Assembly (NCBI GenBank): GCA_963726785.1
Contig: CAVSDJ010000004.1
Coordinates: 47,236-111,235 of the forward strand
DNA from: DATEKX01 sp963726785
Lineage (GTDB): Bacteria > Acidobacteriota > Blastocatellia > UBA7656
Direction: 5' to 3'
DNA: 64,000 bases
In this document: in pieces, positions 36,676 through 47,030 of the stretch
How positions within the stretch are numbered: position 1 is the stretch's first letter
How the letters are laid out: each line of letters opens with the position of its first letter
The notes under the pieces: model-generated
Database searches by the model: none
Told to the model about the DNA's origin: nothing
What the model saw: only the letters and a program-made list of their open reading frames with translations
Position numbers and translations under genes: made by a program

Positions 36676-38532
36676 TTACTGCCGGTTGCTCACTACGCCC
36701 TTGCCTTCGACGATGGTGAAAACTCGGTCAAAGCTGTTGATGGTGATCGTTTCCGTCGCGCCGCCGGGCCATTTGATTTCCAGCTTGTCTACCTTTGTCG
36801 CCGCGCCAATTCCAAAATGCAATCGCTGATCGTTTTGCGAAGCGTAACTCGCGCCGCTTATCACATCCTGACGCTGGCGAATCCCGCCCGTAGTCACATA
36901 AGCAATCGCGCCTATTGCATCCTTCGGGCTTTTCTTCGTCACATCTCCGACAAGACGCAATGCTATCCAGTGGCCTGCATCCCTGGTCACGTTTTTGAGC
37001 ACCGTGGGAGTTGTGTCAATGTTGTTGATGACTGCGTCGAGCCGCCCATCGCCGTCGAGGTCGCCTACGGCAAGACCTCGCGCAGGGATAGCAAGCGCCA
37101 GCCCGCTCGCGGGCGCTGCGTTGACGCGCTCGAATCTGCCGTTTTTGAGATTGCGAAACAGAAGCGATTGCTGCGCGTAGCTCGTGCCCCATTGATGCTT
37201 GTCAACCACAGGGTAGACATGGCCGTTGACTACGAACACATCTTTCCAGCCGTCATTATCGAAATCCAGAAAGCTAGTTCCCCATCCGAGAAAAGGCATG
37301 GTTACTTCACCGTGCCCCGCCTGGAAAGTTACGTCCGTGAAGTTCGCTTCGCCGTCGTTGTGATAAAGCGTGTTCGTGTCGTCTGAGAAATTCGTGATGT
37401 AAAAATCAACGCGGCTGTCGTTATCGTAATCGCCGACCGCAAGCCCCATGCCAGCTTGCTCGCGGCCATTCTCGTTCAACGCGATGCCCGACGGATAGCC
37501 GACATCTTCAAACGTGCCGTCGCCTTTATTGATGTAAAGCTGCTTGGGAGTGGAATCGTTGACAACCAGCAAGTCGAGCAAATCGTCTTCGTTGACGTGA
37601 ACGAAGACGGACGAGAAGCCATAATATCTTTGCGAATCATTCGTGCCTGTTTTGACGCTGACATCCTCGAACGTGCCGTCCTGTTTCTGATGATAGAGCG
37701 TGTCGCCTTCGCCTTTCAGCCCTCGCGGCCCGCACATCACGGGCACGCCGCGAAACTGACAGAAGTTTTGCCCGACGCTTCCACTCTTGCCTGCGTTTGA
37801 AGGATTGGGCGGCAGGTTGTTCAAATCGAATTCGAGGTAACCGGGAACGAACAGGTCGAGTCGCCCGTCGCCGTCATAATCTCCAAAGCTCGCGCCTGTG
37901 CTCCATCCTCTTCGCGCGACGCCCAGCTTCTCAGCGACATCTGTGAACGTTCCGTCGCCGTTGTTGTGATAAAGGCGCGAGACGCCGAAGTTGCTGACGT
38001 AAATATCAGGGCGACCGTCGTTATCATAATCTCCGATGGCCAGGCCCATGCCCATCCGGTAGTTGGCCACGCCCGCTTTGTTTGTCACCTCTTCAAATTT
38101 CCAGTTGCCGAGATTTTTATAGAGCGCGGCTCGCGGCGGCGGCTCTTTGCCTTGCATAGCGTAGATGGTCGAACCGTTTAGCAAATAAATGTCGGGCAAC
38201 CCATCACCATCATAATCGAAGATGGCAACGCTGCCAGATGCAGTTTCGACTATGTAATCTTTCGCCCCGCCGCCCGAACGATGCTTGAAACCCGCGAGCG
38301 CAGTGCGGGCTGTCATATCTTCAAAGATGACGGGAGCATTGGCGTCGGTGATGCCAACTGTGCGCCGCGAAGTGTAAGCTGGCGCGCCTGCGGTTGAGGC
38401 TCCGCCCATGCCTGGTTTAGCTTCTTTTTGCGACTGCGCCATGAAAGCGGCTGGCGCAGATAAAGCTAAAATGACGGCTAACAGCGGAAGCGCGCGAAAG
38501 AAACGAGCGAGCGATGAATTTAAATAAAGCAT
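36676..38532 (-). CDS. exported CRTAC1-type protein: FG-GAP/VCBS repeats and ASPIC/UnbV domain
   Basis: The protein has 618 residues. A signal peptide (PLLAVILALSAPAAFMAQS) is followed by about seven FG-GAP repeats, each with an integrin-like calcium loop (DYDGDGLPDIYL, DYDNDGRPDIYVSN, DFDNDGWKDVFVVNGH). The C-terminal ASPIC/UnbV domain reads IGAIAYVTTGGIRQRQDVISGASYASQNDQRLHFGIG. Such beta-propellers bind proteins or glycans on the cell surface, and their exact role in bacteria is not established. It follows the regulator at 38620 and precedes the GH31 gene on the same strand, which supports a shared role in saccharide handling. Confidence 0.88.
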   Translation of the reverse strand: MLYLNSSLARFFRALPLLAVILALSAPAAFMAQSQKEAKPGMGGASTAGAPAYTSRRTVGITDANAPVIFEDMTARTALAGFKHRSGGGAKDYIVETASGSVAIFDYDGDGLPDIYLLNGSTIYAMQGKEPPPRAALYKNLGNWKFEEVTNKAGVANYRMGMGLAIGDYDNDGRPDIYVSNFGVSRLYHNNGDGTFTDVAEKLGVARRGWSTGASFGDYDGDGRLDLFVPGYLEFDLNNLPPNPSNAGKSGSVGQNFCQFRGVPVMCGPRGLKGEGDTLYHQKQDGTFEDVSVKTGTNDSQRYYGFSSVFVHVNEDDLLDLLVVNDSTPKQLYINKGDGTFEDVGYPSGIALNENGREQAGMGLAVGDYDNDSRVDFYITNFSDDTNTLYHNDGEANFTDVTFQAGHGEVTMPFLGWGTSFLDFDNDGWKDVFVVNGHVYPVVDKHQWGTSYAQQSLLFRNLKNGRFERVNAAPASGLALAIPARGLAVGDLDGDGRLDAVINNIDTTPTVLKNVTRDAGHWIALRLVGDVTKKSPKDAIGAIAYVTTGGIRQRQDVISGASYASQNDQRLHFGIGAATKVDKLEIKWPGGATETITINSFDRVFTIVEGKGVVSNRQ

Positions 38533-38619
38533 CGAAAATACCTTGTTTCGAGAGGGAATTATCAGTTCAACAGGTCAGATTGCAAGTTACAATAAAGAAG
38601 CTACGAGTGACAAGCACAG

Positions 38620-39969
38620 TTACAGAACGTGATGCGTGACGTAGGAGATTTGAACCGGAACTCCGCCATTGACTTTCACTTTGATGAGCACCTGATAAAA
38701 CAAAGGCAGTTTTGGAGAATTGCCCGATTGCGATGTGTCGAGGTGGGCTATCAGGTCTTTTATATGCTCAGGTTTCGTCACGTACTCCGCCGCAGCCTGT
38801 GTGCCGAAGGTCGTAATTCCTGCCAGTATCATCAAACGGTGTTTCTCGTCTAGCCCGCGAAGTAAGCTGATCACAGCATAATCTTCTGAAATCTGACTTC
38901 GCGAAGGCCCCTCCTGTTTTGCCAGGTAGGTTGTTTGCTCTCCCGCTTTTGGCTTGGTGTTGACTATTCCCAAAGACATGTTTTGTTTGTCATCTTTAAG
39001 AGGCTGAAACACGAAGTCCTGTTGCTGAGGCAAATCACGCAGCACAAAATTCTCAGCCGGAGAGCCGAGTATGATGATGTTTTCAGTCTTCAAATCATCC
39101 CACGTCAGCATCAGGCTGCGCTTGACGCGAATCGAGCGACTCGCTTTGTAGAAAAGGTCTCCCAGAGAGTAAACCCCAAGCACCTCGCCGATTCCTGTGT
39201 AATGATCTGTGACGACTGATTCGCTGTCTGCTTTTATGCCGGAGGTATGAGACGCGGCGGGCGAGCCGACGTTTGTGGGAGCCGACCCCATGGGTTTTAA
39301 TATCTTCATTCCCGTTTCAGCCGTGCCTCGAAAGAGCGCATTGCTGAACGCTACGAGCACAGGCTCCGGCGAATGCAGAAAATCGCCCCATAACGGCAAA
39401 GCAGATTTTATTTCTTCGGTTTCAGGTCCTGTTGGAGATGTAGAACTTTTTAGCCGGTTTGCCTCTTCCCCGTACTTCAACGCTAGAAAACCGAGCGCAA
39501 GCGAAGCGATTATGAGGCAAGCGATTATCGGTCGAGACAAATTGCGAGTCGAGCCGGTTTCAGAACTTTTTTTCTCCAGGCTCGCATCAGCGACAGGCAG
39601 TATTGTCTCGCCGGTTGCTTCAACCCTGTTGCTTGCCTCTATGTAGGAGAACACGGGCGTGTAATGGCCTTTGGGAAGATCAATTAATACGGGGTCGTCT
39701 TTTCCTTCTGTGTCATAGTACTTTTGCAGCTTGGACCTGAGCCGCCCTGCCTGCACGCGAACGACTGATTCGTTTCGCGAATCGTAGCCGCTGCTTCGCC
39801 CGAAAACCTCTGTCGCAATGGTGTACTCTTTCAGGTAACTGTCCCGGTCATCTATGGCTTTCAGTCCGGCAAATCGCAGGAATGCTTTGAGGCTTTCAGA
39901 TTCTCGCAGAGTGCGACTCTGTAAGACCTTCTCCAACTGCTCCAGCTTTTGTTCCTTTAATACTTCCAT
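38620..39969 (-). CDS. membrane-anchored regulator with N-terminal DNA-binding-like domain
   Basis: From the ATG at 39969 (MEVLKEQKLEQLEKVL) the protein has 449 residues; the TTG at 39990 is an alternative. Residues 1-110 (LRESESLKAFLRFAGLKAI, EYTIATEVFGR, ESVVRVQAGRLRSKLQKYY, PKGHYTPVF) resemble the winged-helix-like region of Acidobacteriota regulators. One transmembrane helix lies at about 140-160 (RPIIACLIIASLALGFLALKY). The C-terminal 280 residues are predicted outside the membrane and have no named domain that I recognise. It is divergent from the TonB-dependent receptor at 40360, its likely target by position. Confidence 0.7.
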   Translation of the reverse strand: MEVLKEQKLEQLEKVLQSRTLRESESLKAFLRFAGLKAIDDRDSYLKEYTIATEVFGRSSGYDSRNESVVRVQAGRLRSKLQKYYDTEGKDDPVLIDLPKGHYTPVFSYIEASNRVEATGETILPVADASLEKKSSETGSTRNLSRPIIACLIIASLALGFLALKYGEEANRLKSSTSPTGPETEEIKSALPLWGDFLHSPEPVLVAFSNALFRGTAETGMKILKPMGSAPTNVGSPAASHTSGIKADSESVVTDHYTGIGEVLGVYSLGDLFYKASRSIRVKRSLMLTWDDLKTENIIILGSPAENFVLRDLPQQQDFVFQPLKDDKQNMSLGIVNTKPKAGEQTTYLAKQEGPSRSQISEDYAVISLLRGLDEKHRLMILAGITTFGTQAAAEYVTKPEHIKDLIAHLDTSQSGNSPKLPLFYQVLIKVKVNGGVPVQISYVTHHVL

Positions 39970-40029
39970 TGAGGTCTCAGCAGTTATCAATTACGCAAAA
40001 ACTAGATAATCAAAAGCACTTTCATATAT

Positions 40030-40078
40030 GTAACGTCGCCGTAACTGAGAAAAGTAACGCTATTATACACACAGTAAC
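40030..40078. promoter_or_regulatory. four GTAAC repeats in the regulator-receptor divergent spacer
   Basis: GTAAC occurs at 40030, 40041, 40054 and 40074, around a TATTAT (40061-40066) that could be a -10 box. It lies in the 390-base spacer between the regulator and the receptor. It could be an operator for the neighbouring regulator. The rest of the spacer holds only an AT-rich open frame with no support. Confidence 0.35.
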
Positions 40079-40359
40079 TTCTGAAACAAACATGGAAGGA
40101 ATATACTGGCAGCGGGAAATAGCCGGTTCCAAAGGTGTGTTTTTTCTGAACAGCTTTACGGGGACTATTTCAGCTTGGCCGTATTCTCGTTATCGCGTAT
40201 CGCTTTATTTTGCATCATCAATCTTGATTTCAGCAGTGCACATTTGAAATCTGCTGAAAAGAAAAATTAAGAAGTCTGGCGAATTCGGCTTCTTGCAAAC
40301 GTGAGTCGGATTGTTCGCTACAGATTTCCAGACCCGCTCATTAACGACAAGGAGGTTGT

Positions 40360-43300
40360 ATGAATAAGAGAAGCTGGTTGCAGTTTTCCGGCCCTCCCTC
40401 ATTTGCTGCGCTTGCTATTTTGTTGCTTGCGACGCTGGCCCAGGCTCAGGCCAACAAGTCTTCTATAGCAGGTGAAATTAAAGACTCGCAGGGAGCAGTG
40501 GTTTCAGGAGCGACCATCACCGCTACAAACGCAGGCACGAATGTCTCTAAAGTCACTCAGACGAATGACGAAGGGCGTTATTCGTTCGGCGCTGTCTTTG
40601 ATCCGGGTGTTTATACGGTCAAGGTGGAATTACAAGGTTTCAAGACCGCTACGAGTGAACAGCTAACTTTGCAGATAGGCGACGTGCGTGAAATCAACAT
40701 AACGCTTGAACCGGGTGGATCGGGCGAATCCGTAACTATCACGGCAGAAGCGCCGCTGGTCGAGACTGAAACAAGCTCGCGCGGTGATGTGATAACCGGT
40801 CGTCAGATTACCGAGCTTCCTCTCAATGGCCGAAACTTTACCAGCTTTGCCGTGCTCATTCCCGGAGTGACGCGCAGCACGCTCGGCGGCGTGAGTGACG
40901 CGACGGGATTTCAGGGCAGCGTTTCAGGGCTTGGCGATGCTGATACGCCTGCGGCGCGGTTCAGCCGTAGCGGAGGCTCGAACCTTTCTATAAACGGCGG
41001 CAGGCCGTCGAATAATAACTTCACGCTGGATGGCGTGGATAACAACGAGCCGAGTTATGGTCAGGCCGCTGTCTTCCCGCCGCCTGAAGCCGTTCAGGAA
41101 TTCAAAGTCGAAACTTCTTCCGCTCCCGCCGAAGAAGGCCGAGGAATCGGATTCATCAATACGACTTTCCGTTCAGGGACGAACCAGTTTCACGGCACTT
41201 TGTATTATTTCCATCGCAACGATTTTCTTGATGCGACGCCGGTCTTTGCGCGGCAGTCTATTGTTGATTCAAATGGTGTGCAGGTATTGTCAAGGAAACC
41301 GCCTCGCCGGGAACATGAATTCGGCTTTACGCTGGGCGGGCCGGTCTGGGTGCCGAAACTTTACAACGGAAAAGAGAAGACCTTCTTCTTTGTGGACTAT
41401 CAAGGCCAGCGCAACAAGTATCCGTTTGAGCGTGCCGCCTCGCCTTTCACTTCGGTTCCGACTGCAAAGACGCGAGTCGGCGACTTCACAGAGTTCATCG
41501 CAAACGGCGTATGCCCTGTGATTGACCCGTTGACTAATCAGCCTTTTCCGGGTTGCATAATACCTCTGAATCGCCAGGACCCTGTAGCTCGCAATTTCCT
41601 ACAGGCATTCGATCTGCCGACCAATGCCGGGACGTTCAATAACTTCCTGAAATTGAGGCGCATTCAAGAGACGATAAACGGATTCGACGTTCGCATAGAC
41701 CACAACATTTCGGATAATAACGTTCTCTTCGGGCGCTACAGCACTGCGAATCAGTTCCGTTCCCGCGAAAGCTTCTTCACACAGCTTCCGGCGGGTTTCG
41801 GCGCGGGCGAAGAGGATGGCTCGTCTCGACAGTTGGCGCTTGGCGATACCTACTCATTTTCGCCGCACCTCATAAATGATTTCAGGTTTGGTTTCTCGCG
41901 CGTGAACATAGGCATCAACGAGTGCGGCGTGGGCGGAGCCTGCGGCATCAGCCCGACGATTTCGGCTGACCTCGGAATTCCGAACGTCAACGCCGGAGAT
42001 GATCCTAACCGCCAGGGGTCGCTTGGCGTAGGAGCCAACAGCGGCGTAGGCCAGCTAGAGTTTGTCGGCGACGGTGGCCCGTTCATTCAAGACTCAAACA
42101 ACTATCACGTGGCCGATAAAGTCACATTCATTCGCGGCAACCACACGGCGAAAGCAGGCGCAGATTATCGCGTCCGCCAGCAAAACTTTTTTGACGGCGG
42201 CGCTGGCCCCGCCAAAGGCTTCATCGGGTTTAACGATTCGGTCACGGGCAACACGCAGGCTAACGTATTGCTCGGTCGCTCCAGTTTTTCAAACGCGCCG
42301 TTGCAGAACGGCCCTTTCACCATCTCTTATCACGAGTATGACGTTTTCGTGCAGGACGATTGGAAGATAAGCCCGCGATTGACGCTGAATCTAGGACTGC
42401 GATGGGACTTGCTCACCAACCCTTATGAGCGGCACAACCGGCAGGGCAATTACAGCTTCGAGACGCGCACTATAATCCAAGCAAGTGATGATGAGCGCAA
42501 TCTGGTCCACGACGATCACAACAACTTTGGCCCGCGCGTAGGCTTTGCTTATGCTGTGGGCGAAGGTCGCAATCTGGTTGTGCGAGGCGGTTGGGGATTG
42601 CTCTACTTCTATGATGCGACGAACACGCCGCCGCTTGTGAAGAATCCGCCCAACGGCGTTCCGTTCGCGGGCAGAACCGATAACACCTTTGCTCCTACGC
42701 TGAGCACAGGCCCGCCCGCGCAGGTGGCTAACACCGATCCGGTTAATCTCACTTCGTTTGCCACATACGTATTTGTGGACCCGAACAATAAAAACCCGTA
42801 CACGCATCAGTACAACCTGACTGTGCAGTACCAGTTCGCGCATACCTGGGTTCTTGATGTCGGGTATCAAGGCGCTTCGATCAAGAAGCTGCTGGCGACG
42901 CGCAATCTCGGCAATGACGGCAACGGGCTTGGCCTCGCCACAGACATGAATGGCGCGACACTTGGCCAGTTGAAAGCTTACGAATACCGCGCCGCTTCGT
43001 CTTACAATTCGCTTCAGGTGAGAGTGGAGAAACGGTTGTCGGCAGGAATCTCGATGATTCACGCTTACACATGGAGCCATTCGCTTGATGAGACTGCCGG
43101 TGATTTTGGTGCGATAGCCGACGCGCGAGGCCAGCTTGGCGGTCCGCAGAATCCATTCTGCTTCAGGTGCGAGAAAGGCGATTCGAGCTTCGACATTCGA
43201 CACAAATACACAAGCTCGATAGTGTGGGATATCCCGTTGGGCAAAGGCCATCGGTTCCTCAACACTACGGGAGCCGTTGACAAGATTATCAGCGGATTCG

Positions 43301-43758
43301 AAGCCAGTTTCTTCACCATCTGGCAGAGCGGCATTCCTTACTCGGTCGTGCTCGACAGCAACAATCAGATACGGCCCGACTTGAGAAGCGACCCCACGGC
43401 AAACATTCCGGCGGGACTCTTCTATAACCCGAACGCGTTTGCTCCTCCGTCGCAGAAAGTGAAAAACCTTACAGGCAAGGAGATAATTTTCGGCGGCGCG
43501 GGGCGCAACATACTCAGAGGCCCGCAACGCTTCAACGTAGACGGCGCGCTTTACAAAAACACAGCCTTTGGCGAGCGCGTCCAGTTACAACTCGGCGTGC
43601 AGTTATTCAATCTTTTCAACAACGTTCAAAGGGTTGTTCCGAACAACACGATAAGGTTCAACCCGGACGGTACTGTTGATTTCAGCAACAACCCCGGTCA
43701 GATATTCAACGCCTACCCGCAGCGACAAGGACAGTTGAAGGTCAAGCTCATCTTCTGA
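40360..43758 (+). CDS. Oar-like TonB-dependent receptor with carboxypeptidase-regulatory domain
   Basis: The protein has 1132 residues and no frame breaks. A signal peptide (residues 1-30) is followed by a carboxypeptidase-regulatory/Cna-B-like domain (about 33-115: SIAGEIKDSQGAVVSGATI), then the plug (VITGRQITELPLNGRNFTSF) and a long beta-barrel ending in a hydrophobic strand (QRQGQLKVKLIF). ATG with AAGGAGGTTGT upstream fixes the start. Such receptors import large substrates through the outer membrane with TonB energy. A SusD-like partner is not present. It opens the array of TPR, CRTAC1 and GH13 genes, so an oligosaccharide is a reasonable cargo. Confidence 0.92.
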   Translation: MNKRSWLQFSGPPSFAALAILLLATLAQAQANKSSIAGEIKDSQGAVVSGATITATNAGTNVSKVTQTNDEGRYSFGAVFDPGVYTVKVELQGFKTATSEQLTLQIGDVREINITLEPGGSGESVTITAEAPLVETETSSRGDVITGRQITELPLNGRNFTSFAVLIPGVTRSTLGGVSDATGFQGSVSGLGDADTPAARFSRSGGSNLSINGGRPSNNNFTLDGVDNNEPSYGQAAVFPPPEAVQEFKVETSSAPAEEGRGIGFINTTFRSGTNQFHGTLYYFHRNDFLDATPVFARQSIVDSNGVQVLSRKPPRREHEFGFTLGGPVWVPKLYNGKEKTFFFVDYQGQRNKYPFERAASPFTSVPTAKTRVGDFTEFIANGVCPVIDPLTNQPFPGCIIPLNRQDPVARNFLQAFDLPTNAGTFNNFLKLRRIQETINGFDVRIDHNISDNNVLFGRYSTANQFRSRESFFTQLPAGFGAGEEDGSSRQLALGDTYSFSPHLINDFRFGFSRVNIGINECGVGGACGISPTISADLGIPNVNAGDDPNRQGSLGVGANSGVGQLEFVGDGGPFIQDSNNYHVADKVTFIRGNHTAKAGADYRVRQQNFFDGGAGPAKGFIGFNDSVTGNTQANVLLGRSSFSNAPLQNGPFTISYHEYDVFVQDDWKISPRLTLNLGLRWDLLTNPYERHNRQGNYSFETRTIIQASDDERNLVHDDHNNFGPRVGFAYAVGEGRNLVVRGGWGLLYFYDATNTPPLVKNPPNGVPFAGRTDNTFAPTLSTGPPAQVANTDPVNLTSFATYVFVDPNNKNPYTHQYNLTVQYQFAHTWVLDVGYQGASIKKLLATRNLGNDGNGLGLATDMNGATLGQLKAYEYRAASSYNSLQVRVEKRLSAGISMIHAYTWSHSLDETAGDFGAIADARGQLGGPQNPFCFRCEKGDSSFDIRHKYTSSIVWDIPLGKGHRFLNTTGAVDKIISGFEASFFTIWQSGIPYSVVLDSNNQIRPDLRSDPTANIPAGLFYNPNAFAPPSQKVKNLTGKEIIFGGAGRNILRGPQRFNVDGALYKNTAFGERVQLQLGVQLFNLFNNVQRVVPNNTIRFNPDGTVDFSNNPGQIFNAYPQRQGQLKVKLIF

Positions 43759-43792
43759 AGTCGCCGGTAGGCCGAGTTTATGCAGTAAGTCA

Positions 43793-43830
43793 TGTGGGAG
43801 CGAACTGCAACTCGCTCCCACAGATTTTTT
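43793..43830 (+). terminator. Rho-independent terminator after the receptor gene
   Basis: TGTGGGAGCGA (43793-43803) pairs perfectly with TCGCTCCCACA (43812-43822) over an 8-base loop, followed by GATTTTTT. This separates the receptor from the TPR genes downstream. Confidence 0.85.
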
Positions 43831-43970
43831 CGCGCTTATCGTTTATTCAAACTGAGTCGAAACGCCGTTCGGGCCAGTTTGCGCGCCCAACTACGGGGCG
43901 GTAAAATTGCAACTCCACTCTAACCTCGCGATTCGAACATTTTGCTTGTAACGATTAAAGTGGTTTAACG

Positions 43971-45380
43971 ATGAAACAAGGTATCGGGCTAGCTGTCTTA
44001 ATAGTTTTGTTTGCATCGCTGTGCGCGATGGCGCAAACCAGCGCCCCGCAGTCCTCGCCGCGCCAGGTATATGAAGACCGCGAAAGGCGTTTGCTTGCCG
44101 AAATCGAAAAACGGCCCGCAGATTCAAAACTCTACAACGACCTCGGCGTAGTGCAGTTTTATCTGGGCAAGGGTTCCGCAACCGAAGCTTCATTCAAAAA
44201 AGCCATCAAGCTCGATCCGAACAACACTGATGCGCGGGCGAATCTCAGCTTTCATTACTTTCGAATGGGCAATCAGGACGCCGCGCTCGAACTGCTCAGA
44301 GAGGCGCTTGCAATAGACCCGAACAATTTCCTGGCCAATTATTATTCAGGCTTGATCTATTTCAACCGGCAACAGCCCACCCGCGCAGAGATTTATTTGA
44401 AGAAGGCGCTCTCGATTCAGCCTAACAACCTCGATGCGCGGCTCGATTTCATCAAAGTGCGGGCGGCTCAAAATCAACTTGAAGAAGCCGAGCGCGAGCT
44501 TGACCGGCTTGTGACAGAGTTGCCAAATGATGCGCGAGTCAGGTATGCGCGGGCCGCGTTTTATGCAAGCCAGAGCCGCGCCTCGGAAGCGATCAGCGAA
44601 TTCAAAACTGTGCTTGTGCTCGCGCCGGAAAGCTCAAGCATACGCCTTGAGATGGCTATAGTTTATTTTCGCCAGCGTAACTACTACGACGCGATAACGA
44701 TGCTCGAAGAGTTTCACAAGACGGGCGTGAGCGCGGAATCCGCTTATCTTTTGGGGCACTCGCTTTCAGAGCTTGGGCGATTGGATGAAGCGGAAAGCTG
44801 GCTGAAGCGCGCAATCGAAGCGCGCGAAAATCTTTTCGATGCGCGGCTGCAACTGGGTCGCCTTTACTACACGCGCCACAAATATGCGGAAGCCATGGTG
44901 ATGTTGCAGCGCGCAGTTGAGCTTGTGCCTCCAAGCGTTGAAGCGCGATATATGTTGGGCTTTTGCCTTGAACTTACAAACCAGTTGGATGAGGCGATGG
45001 CTCAATACACCGAAATAATTCGTATCGCGCCAAACCGCTTTGAAGGGCATCACGGCTTAGGCTCGATCAAATTCAAGCGAGGCGATGTTTCGGGCGCGAT
45101 TTCGAGTCTGGTTCGCGCATCGCAACTGAACCCTCGCGATGCGGATGTTGAATTTCAGCTTGGGCGCGCGCTTGGCCGAGCCAGTAACAACTCCGGCGCA
45201 ATAGATCACCTTCAACGATCAGTCGCCTTAGACCCGAAACGGGCTGACGCGCATTATCAACTTGCTCTGGCGCTCAGGAAAGCGGGCCGCGCGCGTGAAG
45301 CCGACGAGCACGTCAAGATAGTCGAGCGATTGAACGCAGAATTTCGCAATCGCGTCGGCGGAATGGATAAGCAGAATTAA
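43971..45380 (+). CDS. exported TPR protein (first of three)
   Basis: The protein has 469 residues. A signal peptide (MKQGIGLAVLIVLFASLCAM, cleavage after AQT) is followed by about ten tetratricopeptide repeats of 34 residues (for example LYNDLGVVQFYLGKGSATEASF, VEARYMLGFCLELTNQLDEAM). TPR helices bind partner proteins. No catalytic domain is visible. It lies 26 bases upstream of the next TPR gene, so the set to 50269 is probably one transcript. It begins about 140 bases after a terminator. A role as a scaffold for carbohydrate uptake is inference from position. Confidence 0.85.
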   Translation: MKQGIGLAVLIVLFASLCAMAQTSAPQSSPRQVYEDRERRLLAEIEKRPADSKLYNDLGVVQFYLGKGSATEASFKKAIKLDPNNTDARANLSFHYFRMGNQDAALELLREALAIDPNNFLANYYSGLIYFNRQQPTRAEIYLKKALSIQPNNLDARLDFIKVRAAQNQLEEAERELDRLVTELPNDARVRYARAAFYASQSRASEAISEFKTVLVLAPESSSIRLEMAIVYFRQRNYYDAITMLEEFHKTGVSAESAYLLGHSLSELGRLDEAESWLKRAIEARENLFDARLQLGRLYYTRHKYAEAMVMLQRAVELVPPSVEARYMLGFCLELTNQLDEAMAQYTEIIRIAPNRFEGHHGLGSIKFKRGDVSGAISSLVRASQLNPRDADVEFQLGRALGRASNNSGAIDHLQRSVALDPKRADAHYQLALALRKAGRAREADEHVKIVERLNAEFRNRVGGMDKQN

Positions 45381-45406
45381 GCGGCAGAGCCTGTTGCCTA
45401 CTCCCT

Positions 45407-47002
45407 ATGTCGAGCAGTAATTCACAGTTCAAGTTTGCTATGACCTTCATCACGCTGGCCATGTTCTGTATTTTTTTGCAGGACAGTCGGGCCGCGACGA
45501 TTCAAGCCAATCCAAAAAACGAGCTTGAAACGGCGGCAGCCTCGCTGCAAAAAGGGGACCTGGGAAGAGCCGAGGCAGCGGCTCGCGCGATCATCGAAGC
45601 CGTTCCGGCAACAGCTTCGATGAAAGCTGTTGCGCTCAACATCCTCGGCATTGTCAGCGATCAACGCGAGAAATTTCCCGAAGCCGAAACTTATTACCGC
45701 AAAGCCCTCGCGCTTGATCCGAGCCTGATCGCCGCGCGCAACAATCTGGGCAATCTTTATTTCAAAACCAAACGCGAGCGCGAAGCCATCGCGCAGTACC
45801 AAATAGTGCTTCGCCGAGACCCCGCGCACACGGAAGCTAATCTCAACCTGGGATTGATCTATCAAGCGACAGGGCAGGCGGCGCTTGCCCTGCGCCATCT
45901 GGAACGCGCACGCGCGCGCGCCGCAGGCGATGCTCGATTGATGATGACGCTGGCAAGCATTTACTTCGAGGCGAATCAAAAGGATAAAGCCTTATCTGCG
46001 CTCAATGACCTTCTTAAATCATCAAATGATACGCGCACACATTTCACGGTCGGGCTTATGCTTGCGCGGCGCGGGCTTTACAAAGAGGCCGCCGACCGTT
46101 TCGGTTTCGTTGTCAAGCAGCAGCCGGATTCTTATGAAGCTCTTTACAACTACGGGCTGGCGCTTGAAAAACTTGATCGCACGGAAGAAGCGGAGCGAGC
46201 GTTTTCAGCCGCCGCCGATCTGAAGCCGGATGTGCCGGATATGCATTATCGCCTTGCGCTTCTCTACTCAGCCGCAGGAGACGGCAAGCGAGCCATCGAG
46301 GAGTTCAATCATACGATTGAGCGCGACCCGCAGAATGTGGAAGCCCACTTTCTTCTCGGATTAGAGTTTGCAAAGCAAGGACAGATGGAAGCCGCAGCCG
46401 AGAGTTACAAACGCGCGACCGAACTGTCGCCCAAAACAGTCGCGTACTGGATCAAACTCGCCGAAGCAAGCTTCAAGCTTTATCGTTACAGTCAGGCCGA
46501 GCGGGCTTATCGTCAGGCGCTTGCTGCGGGCGATGTTCAAAAAGGTGAGTTTTATTACCTTGTCGGTTATGCTCTGCGAGCGCAGGGAAAGGTTCAGGAA
46601 GCGGTGGAGTTTTTCAAAAAAGAACTCGCCATACACCCTGCTCATATTGAGTCTCTTGCGAACCTCGGGTTTTTCGAGATCGAATTGACGCAGTTTGCCG
46701 ATGCCGAAAAACATCTCAAAGAAGCGCTGCGCTTGAAGCCCAATCACGTGACCGCGCTTTATGAACTGGGCCGTCTTTACCTGAAGCAAAAGCGTTATGC
46801 GGAGGCTGAAAAAGCGCTTGAGCAGGTTATCGCGCTGAAGCCGGATCATACTCAAGTGCATTATCAAATGTATCTGGTTTACGAAAGAACAAACCGTCCG
46901 GCTGAAGCTGCGCGCATGATGGAAGTATTTAAGCGACTCGAAGAAGAGGACAAGCGCGAACGCGAAGCGCGCGAACGTCAGCAAAGTCCAAGCAAACCTT
47001 AA
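45407..47002 (+). CDS. exported TPR protein (second of three)
   Basis: The protein has 531 residues. The N-terminus has a signal-type hydrophobic stretch (FAMTFITLAMFCIFLQ). About 12-13 TPRs follow (AVALNILGIVSDQREKFPEAE, NNLGNLYFKTKREREAIAQY), with a charged end (KRLEEEDKREREARERQQ). It resembles the third TPR protein at 47031 along its whole length (ALNILGIVSDQR against AAHNMLGIVLSQRGKAREAEAAF), so the two likely arose by tandem duplication. It is cotranscribed with its neighbours by spacing (28 bases to the next start). Confidence 0.85.
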   Translation: MSSSNSQFKFAMTFITLAMFCIFLQDSRAATIQANPKNELETAAASLQKGDLGRAEAAARAIIEAVPATASMKAVALNILGIVSDQREKFPEAETYYRKALALDPSLIAARNNLGNLYFKTKREREAIAQYQIVLRRDPAHTEANLNLGLIYQATGQAALALRHLERARARAAGDARLMMTLASIYFEANQKDKALSALNDLLKSSNDTRTHFTVGLMLARRGLYKEAADRFGFVVKQQPDSYEALYNYGLALEKLDRTEEAERAFSAAADLKPDVPDMHYRLALLYSAAGDGKRAIEEFNHTIERDPQNVEAHFLLGLEFAKQGQMEAAAESYKRATELSPKTVAYWIKLAEASFKLYRYSQAERAYRQALAAGDVQKGEFYYLVGYALRAQGKVQEAVEFFKKELAIHPAHIESLANLGFFEIELTQFADAEKHLKEALRLKPNHVTALYELGRLYLKQKRYAEAEKALEQVIALKPDHTQVHYQMYLVYERTNRPAEAARMMEVFKRLEEEDKREREARERQQSPSKP

Positions 47003-47030
47003 CCGTGAGCCGGAGTAAATACGACAACGG

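Noticed and set aside
39969..40247. Open frame of 92 residues in the regulator-receptor spacer
   Set aside because: It overlaps the promoter and GTAAC repeats, starts without a ribosome site and has no family features.
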